This document shows, piece by piece, positions 46,999 through 57,010 of a DNA stretch of 64,000 nucleotides (positions are counted from its first letter, which is position 1; every line of letters starts with the position of its first letter). Made by a program: the position numbers and the translations under genes. Origin of the DNA: Mariprofundus aestuarium (GTDB lineage: Bacteria; Pseudomonadota; Zetaproteobacteria; Mariprofundales; Mariprofundaceae). The notes beneath the pieces are model-generated. The model was not told the DNA's origin and did not search any database. It saw only the letters and a program-made list of their open reading frames with translations. The stretch spans positions 985,001 to 1,049,000 of the forward strand of contig NZ_CP018799.1 of NCBI RefSeq assembly GCF_002795805.1, given 5' to 3'.

Positions 46999-48657
46999 AT
47001 GAGTAAACCTGTGCTGCGATGTTTCCCGTTTGGTGGAGTCGGTGAGTTTGGCAAAAACATGATGGTATATGCCATCGATGATGATGCCGTGATTGTCGAT
47101 TGCGGCATGGGTTTTCCTGATGCAGGTCAGCATGGTGTTGATGTCGTGGTGCCGGATATATCATCCCTGCATGAACTTGGGTTGAATATCCACGCTCTGC
47201 TTATCACCCATGGCCATGAGGATCATATTGGCGGCCTTCCGCACCTGTTGCCGCGCCTTGGCCTGCCTGTTTATGCTACAGAGGTGACGCTGGCACTGAT
47301 CAAGGCAAAGCTCTCCGAGCGCGGCTACAAAGGTGATCTTCGCAAGCTTCCGGATGACGGGAGGATGGTGAAGGTCGGACCATTCAAGGTTGAGGGTGTA
47401 CCGGTAACTCACTCGATTATGGATGCGGTCTCCATCGCGATTCACACCTCACTCGGCATTATTGTCCATACCGGCGATTTCAAGATTGACCCGGCACCGA
47501 TCGATGGTCGTACCACTGCCATCCATCGATTCTCTCAGCTGGGTGATAAGGGTGTGTTGCTTCTGGCATCTGACTCTACCAATGCGACGCGCTCCGGTAG
47601 CGGCCCATCCGAGCGTGTTGTGGGGCCCGCACTGAAGCAGGCCGTTTCCCAGTGCAGTGGCAAGGTGATAGTCACAACATTTGCCTCCAACATGTTCCGT
47701 ATCCAGCAGATTGTTGATGCGGCTGTGGCCAATGGCCGCAGGGTGGCCGTTGCTGGGCGCAGCCTGGAACGGCATATGGATATCACCAGTACGCTTAAGC
47801 GCCTGACTATTCCGGCTGGCACCCTGATTGACATCAAACAGTCTTCAAATATCCCTGATGATAAGCTCCTGATTATTGCGACAGGCTCGCAGGGTGAATC
47901 GAGGGCGGCACTGGCCCGCCTAGCGCAGAACAGGTTTACAGGGCTCAAGCTTGGCCATGGTGACCTGGTCATCTTTTCATCAAGCAATATTCCAGGTAAC
48001 GAACGCATTATCGCCGGCCTCTACAATCATATCTACCGCTGCGGTGCCCGGATCCTGCACTCAGGTCAGGCCTCCCTGCACGTTTCCGGCCATGCACAGG
48101 CGCATGAGTTGAAGATGATGATACAGTTAACCAGACCCAGTTATTTTTACCCTGTGCACGGCGAATACCGAAACCTGATTGAACACCGCGACCTGGCAGT
48201 ATCGACCGGCGTTGCCTTTGACCATACGGTGATTGCCGAGAATGGCCAGAGCGTCATTGTCGATGAGGAAGGGGTAAAGCAGGGTCCTGATTTCCATGCT
48301 GGTGCTGTCTTTGTCGATGGTGATGCCCGTGACGAGATTGACGGAATTGTGCTGCGGGACAGACGGGTTTTGGCGGATGATGGCATGATCTCTGCCTTCG
48401 TGCTGCTCAGCAAACACGAAGGAAAACTGCTGGGCGAACCGGAACTGGTTGCCCGCGGTGTGCTGCATGAGGATGTCAGCGACGAGGTTCTGGCTGCAGC
48501 TGGCAAGGCGCTGCGCCAGTTTCTTGAATCAATGGATAAAGAGTGGCTTGCAGATATGGATGCCGCTAAAGAAGAGGTGCGAATCTTCCTGCGTCGCTGG
48601 TGTAAGAAACATATCGGACGTAGGCCGATGGTGCTGCCTATCGTGCTGGCATTGTAA
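46999..48657 (+). CDS. rnj: Ribonuclease J
   Basis: A metallo-beta-lactamase/beta-CASP exo- and endoribonuclease. 552 residues: THGHEDHIGG with His71, His73, Asp75 and His76, THSIMDAVSIAI, HTGDFKID, the beta-CASP insert (FASNMFRIQQIVDAA, ATGSQGESRAALAR), and SGHAQAHELKMM with PVHGEYRNL. It acts in mRNA decay. It is common in Gram-positive bacteria and present in several proteobacterial lineages but absent from Escherichia coli. TAAGGAG precedes the ATG. Confidence 0.95.
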   Translation: MSKPVLRCFPFGGVGEFGKNMMVYAIDDDAVIVDCGMGFPDAGQHGVDVVVPDISSLHELGLNIHALLITHGHEDHIGGLPHLLPRLGLPVYATEVTLALIKAKLSERGYKGDLRKLPDDGRMVKVGPFKVEGVPVTHSIMDAVSIAIHTSLGIIVHTGDFKIDPAPIDGRTTAIHRFSQLGDKGVLLLASDSTNATRSGSGPSERVVGPALKQAVSQCSGKVIVTTFASNMFRIQQIVDAAVANGRRVAVAGRSLERHMDITSTLKRLTIPAGTLIDIKQSSNIPDDKLLIIATGSQGESRAALARLAQNRFTGLKLGHGDLVIFSSSNIPGNERIIAGLYNHIYRCGARILHSGQASLHVSGHAQAHELKMMIQLTRPSYFYPVHGEYRNLIEHRDLAVSTGVAFDHTVIAENGQSVIVDEEGVKQGPDFHAGAVFVDGDARDEIDGIVLRDRRVLADDGMISAFVLLSKHEGKLLGEPELVARGVLHEDVSDEVLAAAGKALRQFLESMDKEWLADMDAAKEEVRIFLRRWCKKHIGRRPMVLPIVLAL

Positions 48658-48666
48658 GGAGCCCTG

Positions 48667-50868
48667 ATGGATGTTCGTCTGTTAGTTCGCGAATCGCTGG
48701 CCTTACTGATTGCCGGTGTTGTCATTGTTTTGCTGCTGGCGATGTACAGCTTCTCACCGCTGGATCCGTCACTCAATCGTGAAACAGGCGAGGCAGTGCG
48801 GAACCTGACCGGCATGGCTGGTTCCTATACCTCCGATTTTATCTATCAGCTGTTTGGTTATGCAGGCTGGATCTGGGTTGCCCTGCTGGTGATGTTAACA
48901 ATTCGTATCGGTTGGGGGCGTCGTCCTTACATGGGGGGGTGGACCGCCCTGTTCTGGCTGCCGGTTATTCTGACGCTGGCGGCACTGATGCATGCCCATA
49001 TTCCATCCGGTTCAGCTGTCGATCTGCTTGATCTTCCGGCTGGTCCTGGTGGTGCGCTTGGTTCAATGCTGGATGCGACACTGCGTGAACCCTTACGCGC
49101 TCTTGGCCGCGATGTGCTGCTGCTTGCCCTGCTACTTTCAAGCCTTGTTGCGGCAACCCACTGGTCACTGGTGAAGCTGTTGCAGAGATGTTATCAAGGT
49201 TTAGTCGGCGTTATCGCCTATCTGACCAGTATCACTCAGGCTGTGTTTTCAAAGGCCTATGAGCGCAAGGATCGCATGGATGCGCGCGAGGTTCGCAAGG
49301 AGATTCGCAAGGCCCGCCCTGAACGCATTGCCAAATCAGAACCCGCTGTAACCAAGCAGCCAAAGGTGAAGGTGTCTCGCCAGGCCAAGCAACAGCAACA
49401 GGCTGAGCTCTCCTTCTTCGAAACTGCAGCATCCGGTTTCAAGCTTCCCTCTTTAAACCTGTTTGGTCGTGGAGAGGGACGGCAGAAGTCCCACAATCCG
49501 GAGGCACTGCAGGCGATAGCCCGTATGCTGGAGAAGAAGCTTCTCGATTACAGGGTGGAGGGGCAGGTAATAGCTGTGCACCCGGGCCCTGTGGTAACGC
49601 AGTTTGAACTGGAGCCGTCACCGGGCACCAAGGTGAATCGTATCGTTGCACTGCAGGATGACTTGGCCCGCTCGATGGCTGCGATCAGTGTGCGTGTGGC
49701 CGGAAATATTCCGGGTAAGAATGTGATCGGCATCGAGCTTCCGAATGAGGAGCGTGAGACAGTCGTTCTGCATCAGGTCCTCTCCAGTACGGAGTTCGCC
49801 AACCGTAAACTTATTTTACCGATTGCTCTCGGCGTCGATATTTCTGGCCAGCCGGTAGTAACTGATCTTGCCCGCATGCCACATCTGCTGGTGGCCGGTA
49901 CTACCGGTTCTGGTAAGTCGGTGGCGATCAATGCCATGATCTGTTCTCTGCTGATGGTGAAGACACCACTGGACCTGCGAATGATTCTTGTCGATCCGAA
50001 GATGCTGGAACTCTCTGTTTACGATGATATTCCACATCTTCTGGTGCCAGTGGTGACCAATCCACATAAGGCGGCCAAGGCACTGGCATGGGCGGTTTAC
50101 GAGATGGAGCGCCGTTACCAGTTGATGAGTGATGCCAAGGTGCGCAATATCGATGGCTACAACAAGGCCGCAGAAAAAGATGAGGGAGCCGAGCGTCTCC
50201 CTTATATCGTGATTGTGATTGATGAGCTGGCTGACCTGATGATGGTGGCGGGTAAAGAGGTGGAGCAGTCGATCTGTCGTATCGCACAGAAGGCGAGGGC
50301 GGCGGGGCTGCATCTGGTGCTGGCAACCCAGCGTCCGAGTGTCGATGTCATTACCGGACTGATCAAGGCTAACCTGCCGAGCCGTCTCTCCTTCCAGGTT
50401 TCATCGAAGATTGATTCGAGAACCATTCTTGACCAGATGGGTGCTGAACAGCTTCTCGGAAATGGCGACAGCTTGTTCCTGAGCGGCGGTCGTGACCTTA
50501 AACGTGTGCACGGCGCATTTGTCTCTGATGCAGAAGTGATTGATCTGGTCGAACATCTGAAGGCGCAGGGTGAGCCCGATTATCGGGAAGAAGTCTTCGA
50601 GGTTCCTACTGCAGCCGATGGAGACAGCGCTGGCGGTATGGGTGGCGATGATCATGATGAAAAATATGATGAGGCGGCGGCACTGGTGATCGAGAAGGGG
50701 CAGTGCTCTGTCTCGATGGTGCAGCGCTACCTGCGCATCGGTTATAACCGCGCCAGCCGTCTGGTTGAGCATATGGAGCGGGAGGGTCTGGTTTCACCGC
50801 CCGGTTCAGGGGGTATGCGCAAGGTGTTGGCCCGCTCAAGCTCTGATGGTGGCGGTGTCATAGAGTGA
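48667..50868 (+). CDS. ftsK: DNA translocase FtsK
   Basis: Couples chromosome segregation to division. 733 residues: N-terminal membrane region with about four helices, a short linker (residues 190-270) rich in Lys/Gln, the alpha/beta motor (Walker A GTTGSGKSVAIN at 411; Walker B IVIDELADLMM; HLVLATQRPSVDVITG), and the C-terminal gamma winged-helix (DEAAALVIEKGQCSVSMVQRYLRIGYNRASRLVEHME region). The linker is short compared with Escherichia coli. AAGGAGCC precedes the ATG. It overlaps lolA by four bases. Confidence 0.96.
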   Translation: MDVRLLVRESLALLIAGVVIVLLLAMYSFSPLDPSLNRETGEAVRNLTGMAGSYTSDFIYQLFGYAGWIWVALLVMLTIRIGWGRRPYMGGWTALFWLPVILTLAALMHAHIPSGSAVDLLDLPAGPGGALGSMLDATLREPLRALGRDVLLLALLLSSLVAATHWSLVKLLQRCYQGLVGVIAYLTSITQAVFSKAYERKDRMDAREVRKEIRKARPERIAKSEPAVTKQPKVKVSRQAKQQQQAELSFFETAASGFKLPSLNLFGRGEGRQKSHNPEALQAIARMLEKKLLDYRVEGQVIAVHPGPVVTQFELEPSPGTKVNRIVALQDDLARSMAAISVRVAGNIPGKNVIGIELPNEERETVVLHQVLSSTEFANRKLILPIALGVDISGQPVVTDLARMPHLLVAGTTGSGKSVAINAMICSLLMVKTPLDLRMILVDPKMLELSVYDDIPHLLVPVVTNPHKAAKALAWAVYEMERRYQLMSDAKVRNIDGYNKAAEKDEGAERLPYIVIVIDELADLMMVAGKEVEQSICRIAQKARAAGLHLVLATQRPSVDVITGLIKANLPSRLSFQVSSKIDSRTILDQMGAEQLLGNGDSLFLSGGRDLKRVHGAFVSDAEVIDLVEHLKAQGEPDYREEVFEVPTAADGDSAGGMGGDDHDEKYDEAAALVIEKGQCSVSMVQRYLRIGYNRASRLVEHMEREGLVSPPGSGGMRKVLARSSSDGGGVIE

Positions 50869-51551
50869 AGCAGTTAACCCCCTCATCGTTGGTGATTTTC
50901 TCTTTTGCCCTGTTTATGTTTATCTCACCGTTGCACGCCGCCGAGTTGAAACCGGTTGAGCAGACTAATGGGCATGAGCAGTCGTCGGACGACTTTTTTA
51001 CCAGCAGCATCAACCGCCTTTCCGGGCTACCGGGTTTTCAGTGCCAGTTCGACCAGTTGATGGTTTTCAGTGATGGCGGTAGCCAGCACTTCTCCGGTGA
51101 GGTGGCTGTGCTCAAGCCCAAGCGCTTTCGCTGGTCCTATCACCAGCCTTATGAGCAGCTCTATGTCGGAGATGGTTCGGTCATCTGGCACTATGAGCCA
51201 GACCTGCTGCAGGCTGAACGCCTGAATGACCTTGATCAGGTCGATCCCGCCGTGATGAAGCTTCTGGATGGACGTGTGTCGGTGAAGGATGTGGAAATTT
51301 TAAATCAGAAGCAGGATAGCGAACTTGAAACCAGTCACTATCAGGTGCGCATTGGCGACTCTGCGGCAGTCTGGCTGGGGTTCAATAAACTGGGTGACCT
51401 GATCGCTATTGAGCGCAAGGATATGCTCGGTAACAGTAACCGGATGCAGTTGTCTGAGTGCTCTTACATTGCACCTTCGGTAAATCTATTTAGTTTTGCA
51501 CCGCCAGAGGGTGTGGATTTGTTAGATCTGCGCACAGCAAACAGTGAATAA
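50865..51551 (+). CDS. lolA: Outer-membrane lipoprotein carrier protein LolA
   Basis: Periplasmic chaperone that carries lipoproteins to the outer membrane. 228 residues: signal peptide (cleavage after LHAA region), FQCQFDQLMVF, SGEVAVLKPKRFRWSYHQPYEQLYVGDGSVIWHYEPDL (family core, positions about 74-112), and the C-terminal NRMQLSECSY region. GTG start overlaps ftsK. The ftsK-lolA-rarA order is widespread in proteobacteria. Confidence 0.93.
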   Translation: MKQLTPSSLVIFSFALFMFISPLHAAELKPVEQTNGHEQSSDDFFTSSINRLSGLPGFQCQFDQLMVFSDGGSQHFSGEVAVLKPKRFRWSYHQPYEQLYVGDGSVIWHYEPDLLQAERLNDLDQVDPAVMKLLDGRVSVKDVEILNQKQDSELETSHYQVRIGDSAAVWLGFNKLGDLIAIERKDMLGNSNRMQLSECSYIAPSVNLFSFAPPEGVDLLDLRTANSE

Positions 51552-51560
51552 GGATTCCCA

Positions 51561-52664
51561 ATGAAAAAAGTAATATGTTTGATCGCCGGAGTAACGTTTG
51601 GCAGCACTTGCGCCCAGGCTGGCGGTTTCATCCAGAGCAGCCATTCTGCTGCCGCAGCAGGTGTGGCCGATGCTTTTGCTGCCACGGCAAGCGATGCGTC
51701 CGCCGTTATCTATAACCCTGCAGGCATAGCCTGGTTGCCGGGCATATCGATAACCGGTGGTATTAATCTTTATTACAGAGATTCATCAGTGAAGATTCCG
51801 GGTGGTATCGCCCCGAATGAAGGGACTGAGCCCACCAGTGGCCATATCTTTGCAACCTGGGCGCCGCTGGATAGCCGCTGGGGCGCAGGTTTCGGATTTG
51901 CCCCTCTCTACTCAATCAACAACGACTGGAGCAGTACTGCTTTTGCTGGTGCTACTAAGCTTACGGTGGATCATGCCAGCTTTGATGGTGTCTATGCTGT
52001 CAGCAGCAGCCTTGCTATTGCTGCGGGCCTTGACTGGTATCTCACCCGTGCCGATTTTTCTCAGGTTCCCAACAGCTTTAAAAAGAACAACTTTGCCACC
52101 TTCGGTGGTCACGCGTCACTAATGTGGAAACCGGCACCGGCTTGGAGTCTTGGTTTAACCTATCGATCCGGTGCCAAGGTCAAGTTGTCCGGTTCTGCCA
52201 ATCAGGAGCTTGCCATTAAGCTGCCCGATGAACTGACAGTTGCTGTTGCCCGTGATTTTGCCGATGTCTGGCGTTTTGAAACGGATGTGAAGTGGACCCG
52301 CTGGTCAACACTGAAGGATATGAATGTTACCGGTGCCACACCTCAGTCAAATCCTCTGAATCTTCGCGATACCATCACAGCGATGGCTGGCCTGACATGG
52401 ACATGGCGCCCGGATAGCCAGTTCCGTTTTGGATATGCCTATGATCAAGGTGCAAACAAGAGTGCCGGCTATAACCCGATTATTGCAGATCAGGACGGTC
52501 ACCGCATCACGCTTGGTATGGGCGGAGAGATGGCGGATATGCATATGGACCTAGCTTACAACTATACCTATTACACCAAGAAAACTGCGACTGGACTCAA
52601 TGCAGGAACCTATCGTGATCGCAAGCAGGCGTTTGTTTTTTCCGTAAGTAAAACCTTCGATTAA
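51561..52664 (+). CDS. FadL/TodX-family outer membrane protein
   Basis: A 14-stranded barrel that lets hydrophobic compounds through the outer membrane. 367 residues: signal peptide (MKKVICLIAGVTFGSTCAQA), the N-terminal plug with GGFIQSSHSAAAAGVADAFAA and IYNPAGIAWLPG (the NPAG motif typical of the family), then alternating strands and a terminal Phe-containing strand (FVFSVSKTFD). It is shorter than Escherichia coli FadL (about 420 mature). It sits between lolA and rarA. The substrate is unknown. Confidence 0.85.
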   Translation: MKKVICLIAGVTFGSTCAQAGGFIQSSHSAAAAGVADAFAATASDASAVIYNPAGIAWLPGISITGGINLYYRDSSVKIPGGIAPNEGTEPTSGHIFATWAPLDSRWGAGFGFAPLYSINNDWSSTAFAGATKLTVDHASFDGVYAVSSSLAIAAGLDWYLTRADFSQVPNSFKKNNFATFGGHASLMWKPAPAWSLGLTYRSGAKVKLSGSANQELAIKLPDELTVAVARDFADVWRFETDVKWTRWSTLKDMNVTGATPQSNPLNLRDTITAMAGLTWTWRPDSQFRFGYAYDQGANKSAGYNPIIADQDGHRITLGMGGEMADMHMDLAYNYTYYTKKTATGLNAGTYRDRKQAFVFSVSKTFD

Positions 52665-52675
52665 GATACAAACGG

Positions 52676-53995
52676 GTGGCAGAACAGGTTTCATTTCTTC
52701 AACCCGAGGCCATGGCCAGCGGTAATGAGGTGGCCATACCGCTGGCACACCGCATGCGGCCGAAATCGCTGGACGAGGTGGCAGGGCAACATGAACTGAC
52801 CCGCCCTGATTCATGGTTTGCAGCGATGATGGCCGAGGGTAGATGCATCTCCTGCATCTTCTGGGGGCCGCCGGGGGTGGGTAAAACCACGCTGGCAACG
52901 ATGATGGCCGATGCTGCAGGCCTTCCCTTCACACAACTATCTGCCGTTTCAGCAGGTAAGGCCGAGGTGCAGCAGGTTGTGCGGCAGGCCAAAGAGCAGG
53001 GCCAAACATGGCTGCTCTTTCTTGATGAGATACACCGTTTTAACAAGGCGCAGCAGGATGTTCTGCTTCCCTATATTGAGGACGGCACACTGGTGCTGGT
53101 CGGTGCCACCACCGAGAACCCGTCGTTTACGCTGAATAACGCACTGCTTTCACGTTGCCGGATGATTGTGCTTAATGCACTGGAACCGGCTGATATTGAA
53201 TCGATCCTGTTGCGTGCTGTGACATTCCTGCAGCAGGAGAGCCCCGCGTTTACTGTTGATTCCGATGCAGTGAGTTGGCTGGCATCAGGAAGCGATGGCG
53301 ATGCCCGTTATGCGATCAATGCTCTCAATGCACTGTTTGAGTCGGACCGATCTAAAAGCTGGAGCAAGCAGGCGGTGAAGGCGCAGAGCCTCAGACGTGC
53401 TGCCCGATATGATCGTGATGGCGATGCCCATTACGATCTGATCTCTGCGCTGCATAAGTGTATACGCGATTCCGATGCCGATGCTTCCGTCTACTGGCTG
53501 GCGCGAATGCTGGAGGCGGGAGAGCAGCCGCTTTACATCGCCCGCAGGCTGATCCGCATGGCTACCGAGGATATCGGCCTGGCCGACCCCAAAGCACTGA
53601 ATGTGACGCTCGATGCGCATCGCATGTATGAGATCCTGGGTTCACCAGAGGGCGAACAGGGGCTTTTTGAGGCAGCAATCTACCTGGCACTAGCCCCAAA
53701 GAGCAATGCGGCTTATATGGCCGAGAAGGGTGCGAGAAAGCTGGCAAAAGAGACGCAGCAGACGGATGTGCCGATACACCTGAAAAATGCCCCGACAAAG
53801 CTGATGAAGGAGCTTGGTCATGGTGTCGGTTACCAGTATGCACATAATGCAGTGGACGGGGTGGTAAATCAGCAGCATCTTCCCGATGGTGTGAACGCCG
53901 AGTTATATCAGCCTGTGGATCGCGGGTTTGAGCGTACGCTCAGAGAGCGCATGATTTGGCTGACTGAGAGAAAGGGCAGGGGAGATAAACCGTGA
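52676..53995 (+). CDS. rarA: Replication-associated recombination protein A (MgsA/RarA)
   Basis: AAA+ ATPase at stalled forks. 439 residues: HRMRPKSLDEVAGQ, Walker A GPPGVGKTTLATM, Walker B FLDEIHRFNKAQQD, sensor GATTENPSFTLNNALLSRC, and the C-terminal tetramerisation region (ALAPKSNAAYMAEKGAR, FERTLRERMIWL). GTG 52676 is used; ATG 52712 would shorten it by 12. It overlaps crcB by four bases (GTGA). Confidence 0.94.
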   Translation: MAEQVSFLQPEAMASGNEVAIPLAHRMRPKSLDEVAGQHELTRPDSWFAAMMAEGRCISCIFWGPPGVGKTTLATMMADAAGLPFTQLSAVSAGKAEVQQVVRQAKEQGQTWLLFLDEIHRFNKAQQDVLLPYIEDGTLVLVGATTENPSFTLNNALLSRCRMIVLNALEPADIESILLRAVTFLQQESPAFTVDSDAVSWLASGSDGDARYAINALNALFESDRSKSWSKQAVKAQSLRRAARYDRDGDAHYDLISALHKCIRDSDADASVYWLARMLEAGEQPLYIARRLIRMATEDIGLADPKALNVTLDAHRMYEILGSPEGEQGLFEAAIYLALAPKSNAAYMAEKGARKLAKETQQTDVPIHLKNAPTKLMKELGHGVGYQYAHNAVDGVVNQQHLPDGVNAELYQPVDRGFERTLRERMIWLTERKGRGDKP

Positions 53996-54369
53996 CGGGG
54001 CAGTTGATCGCAGTGGCAATCGGAGGAGCAAGCGGTGCAGTGATGCGCTGGTTGATGGCGTCCGGTATCCAGAGGCTGGCTGGCGGTCCGTTTCCCTGGG
54101 GCACCTTTGCGGTCAATGCGATTGGTAGTTTCCTGCTTGGTTTCCTCTTTGTCTGGCTGATTGAGCGCTCCACGGTCAGTGAACTTGTGCGCCTGGCACT
54201 CACCGTTGGTTTTCTTGGTGCCTTCACCACTTTCTCCACCTATTCGCTGGAGTCGATTCGCCTTTTGCAGGAGGGAGCCTTGGCGCTCGCTTTCGGCAAT
54301 GTGGTGGGTCAGGTGGTTGTCTGCCTCACTCTGACATGGCTGGGGATCCAGCTCGCCCGCGCGCTCTAG
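53992..54369 (+). CDS. crcB: Fluoride ion exporter CrcB/Fluc
   Basis: A 125-residue channel with four membrane helices that expels fluoride as a dual-topology dimer. Signature parts: GGASGAVMRWL, WGTFAVNAIGSFLLGF with the conserved Asn, and the break FLGAFTTFSTYSLE, which supplies Phe and polar side chains to the pore. GTG start overlaps rarA. No fluoride riboswitch is possible upstream, as the gene is inside the operon. Confidence 0.93.
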   Translation: MTGQLIAVAIGGASGAVMRWLMASGIQRLAGGPFPWGTFAVNAIGSFLLGFLFVWLIERSTVSELVRLALTVGFLGAFTTFSTYSLESIRLLQEGALALAFGNVVGQVVVCLTLTWLGIQLARAL

Positions 54370-54434
54370 GTAGCTGCGAAAGCTTTTAAGAAAATAGCTG
54401 GCCGAACAGCTTAATCATTAAACTGTTTTCTTTT

Positions 54435-55298
54435 CTATGGATGCGAAAGATCGATGATTTTGCGGATATCGTAATCCTTTGAACCACCGGCCTGTTTGAC
54501 CAGGTCGGCCATGATATCGTCCAATGTTGGGCGCTGGGTTTTATACAGAAGGCCTACCGGCTCCTTCTCCTTCTCTTTGAACTTGTAGACTAGTCGCATC
54601 GCCTTGCGAAGGTCAGTCACATCATGGCCTTCCGGAACTTCCTTGATGATGGACTTGAAATAGTCAGCGGTGTCCATCTTGTTGAAGCTGGGGCACTGGC
54701 TGAGGATATGGATATAGGCCATGCCCCTGTGTTCCAGCCCGCCCTTGATCAGTTCAGCGCACATCTTTGCATCGCCGGCAAAGGCCTGTCCCACGTAGGT
54801 GGCGCCGTAGGTGAGCATGTAGAGCAGTGGCCACATCGGTGCCTCAATGCCGCCATAGGGGGTGGTGTAGGCTTTCATCTCCCGCCTGGATGTGGGCGAA
54901 GCCTGTCCCTTGGTTAGCCCGTAGATGTGATTGTCCATCAGCACATAGGTGAGGTTAACGTTGGTGCGCCCCAGATGTGGCATGTGTCCGCCACCGATGG
55001 AGAAGCCATCACCATCGCCACCGGTAACCAGCACCTTCAGGTCAGGCCTAGCCAGTTGCAGGCCTGTGGCCACAGGGCCTGCGCGCCCGTGCAGGGTGTG
55101 CATTTTAAAGGCTTTGAGGAAGTAGGGCATGCGCGAGCTGCAGCCTATGCCTGAGATGTTTACGAGATTGGCGGGGTCTATCTGCAACTCGGCCAGTGCG
55201 CGGTAGACTGCGGCGAGTGCACCGTAGTTGCCACAGCCTGCGCACCAGACCGGATGTATGCCCGACTGATACTCTTTGGCTTTCATGAGTTCACTCAT
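54435..55298 (-). CDS. korB: 2-oxoacid:ferredoxin oxidoreductase, beta subunit
   Basis: The thiamine-diphosphate subunit of a CoA-dependent 2-oxoacid (likely 2-oxoglutarate) oxidoreductase. 287 residues: VWCAGCGNYGALAAV (first Cys cluster and TPP region), GIGCSSRMPYF, TGLQLARPDLKVLVTGGDGDGFSIGG (TPP-Mg motif), and the NVNLTYVLMDNHIYGLTKGQASPT segment. It overlaps korA by ATGA. It can run as carboxylation in reductive pathways or as oxidation in the Krebs cycle; direction not shown. Confidence 0.92.
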   Translation of the reverse strand: MSELMKAKEYQSGIHPVWCAGCGNYGALAAVYRALAELQIDPANLVNISGIGCSSRMPYFLKAFKMHTLHGRAGPVATGLQLARPDLKVLVTGGDGDGFSIGGGHMPHLGRTNVNLTYVLMDNHIYGLTKGQASPTSRREMKAYTTPYGGIEAPMWPLLYMLTYGATYVGQAFAGDAKMCAELIKGGLEHRGMAYIHILSQCPSFNKMDTADYFKSIIKEVPEGHDVTDLRKAMRLVYKFKEKEKEPVGLLYKTQRPTLDDIMADLVKQAGGSKDYDIRKIIDLSHP

Positions 55299-57010
55299 AA
55301 CTGTTCCCTGACTGCGGCCTCAATGTTGGCCGGTGTGAAGGGCATGCCTCCGCAAATGGTGTGTGAAAAGGGATTGAGAGAGGTTTCCGCACGGATAAGG
55401 TGAGCCAGCTGCCCCTGATGGTTGACCTCAACGACGAGGATCGTGTTGCACCTCTCTGCGAAGCTCTCGAACTGATCCACCTGCATCGGCCAGAGAAGTT
55501 TGGGGTAAAAGCCTTTTACGCTGATGCCTTCACCCCTGAGGCGGGCGATGGCTTCGCGCACCACGCCGATCGTGCTGCCCCATGCGATAATGCCGATATC
55601 GGCTTCTATTTTGACATCGCCATCAATTTCAACCGGGTGATAGTGATCAGGCAGCGATTTAAGCTTATCAAAACGTTTGTTGGACATCATCTCATGATTA
55701 TCCTGCGTAAAGGCAGGTCTGCCGTCTGCTTTATGCTCCAGCCCCGTAGCGATGTGGAGGGCACATGGGGTGCCGGGATCAGCCATCGGCGAGATAAAGT
55801 CTGCAGTCATCTCATAGCGCTGGTATTCACCCTCGCCACCCCAGCGTTTGCGCTGAACTACCTCTATGAGATCGGGATCGGGGGTAGGGATGGTCTGGCT
55901 GGAGAAGGCCAGTGAAGACTCGGATAACAGGATAACCGGGGATTGATAGTTCTCTGCAATATTCATCGCATCGACTGTCATGCTGATACAGTCAGCTACG
56001 TTTTCCACAGAGAGCACAATGCGGACGGCATCGCCGTGGCTACCGTAGATGGCGGCAAATAGATCTGATTGCTCATGTTTGGTGGGCAGCCCGGTAGATG
56101 GTCCACCGCGCTGAACGTCCACAACAACGGTCGGTGTTTCGCTCATAAAGGCAAACCCCAGCATTTCGCTCATCAGGGAGATGCCTGGGCCGCTGGTGGC
56201 AGTCATGGCCTTTTTGCCGGCGAATGATGCACCTATTACTTGCGAGATAGAGGCGATTTCATCCTCGGCCTGAATCAATGAGCCGCCCGTTTTGGGCAGG
56301 TGCATGGCCAGGTACTTGGCTATTTCGCTGGCCGGGGTGATGGGGTATGCTGAAAAGAAATCCAGGCCGCCAATCAGTGCGCCAAGGCCAATGGCCTCAT
56401 TGCCGGAGATCATAATAACATCTTTTGACTCCGTACCTTTGGATAGCTGCAGCTTGTCGATCTTTTCCATGCCTGTCGCAAGCTCTGCACCCTTATCAAA
56501 CGCTGCGAGATTGGAACGCAGTACCTTTTCCCCCTTGCTTCTGAACTTATCGCTCAGCACATCCTTTAAGGTCTTGGCGGGTATATTGAACAGTTCAGAG
56601 ATGGCACCGAGTGCCACCATGTTCTTGGCCTTTTTAAAGCCCAGACCTTTTGAGGCTGTTGTCATCGGGATAGGGAAGGCAAGTACGCCATCGGGAATAT
56701 CAGGGCTGAAGCTATCATCATAAACAAGGACGGTGCCGGGCACCAGGTGGCTTCTATTGAGGCCATAAGCCTCGCTGTTCAGCGCACAGAATATATCGAA
56801 GCTGTCACCCTGATTGTGCAGGGCTTTCATGCCGGCACGAACCTGATACATGGCATAACCACCACGCACCTCGGCAGGGAAGGTTTTGAATGTATATACC
56901 TCCAGACCAGAGCGGGCGCAGGCGGCAGCAATAAGATCGCCGCAGGAGATGATGCCTTCACCACCGTCGCCAGCAATCCGGAATATCATATCATGAGCGT
57001 GATCTGTCAC
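55295..57010 (-). CDS. korA: 2-oxoacid:ferredoxin oxidoreductase, fused gamma-alpha subunit
   Basis: 571 residues. The N-terminal gamma domain (GDGGEGIISCGDLIAAACARSG; FPAEVRGGYAMYQVR) is joined at about residue 195 to the alpha pyrimidine-binding domain (SGNEAIGLGALIGGLDFFSAYPITPASEI; FAGKKAMTATSGPGISLMSE). This is the KorA type seen in Mycobacterium and Hydrogenobacter. The ferredoxin partner is not in the window. It is the first gene, with KorB next. Confidence 0.92.
   Translation of the reverse strand: MTDHAHDMIFRIAGDGGEGIISCGDLIAAACARSGLEVYTFKTFPAEVRGGYAMYQVRAGMKALHNQGDSFDIFCALNSEAYGLNRSHLVPGTVLVYDDSFSPDIPDGVLAFPIPMTTASKGLGFKKAKNMVALGAISELFNIPAKTLKDVLSDKFRSKGEKVLRSNLAAFDKGAELATGMEKIDKLQLSKGTESKDVIMISGNEAIGLGALIGGLDFFSAYPITPASEIAKYLAMHLPKTGGSLIQAEDEIASISQVIGASFAGKKAMTATSGPGISLMSEMLGFAFMSETPTVVVDVQRGGPSTGLPTKHEQSDLFAAIYGSHGDAVRIVLSVENVADCISMTVDAMNIAENYQSPVILLSESSLAFSSQTIPTPDPDLIEVVQRKRWGGEGEYQRYEMTADFISPMADPGTPCALHIATGLEHKADGRPAFTQDNHEMMSNKRFDKLKSLPDHYHPVEIDGDVKIEADIGIIAWGSTIGVVREAIARLRGEGISVKGFYPKLLWPMQVDQFESFAERCNTILVVEVNHQGQLAHLIRAETSLNPFSHTICGGMPFTPANIEAAVREQL

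Noticed and set aside
53900-53995. Fluoride riboswitch ahead of crcB
   Set aside because: The crcB start overlaps rarA, and no riboswitch pattern is seen before it.
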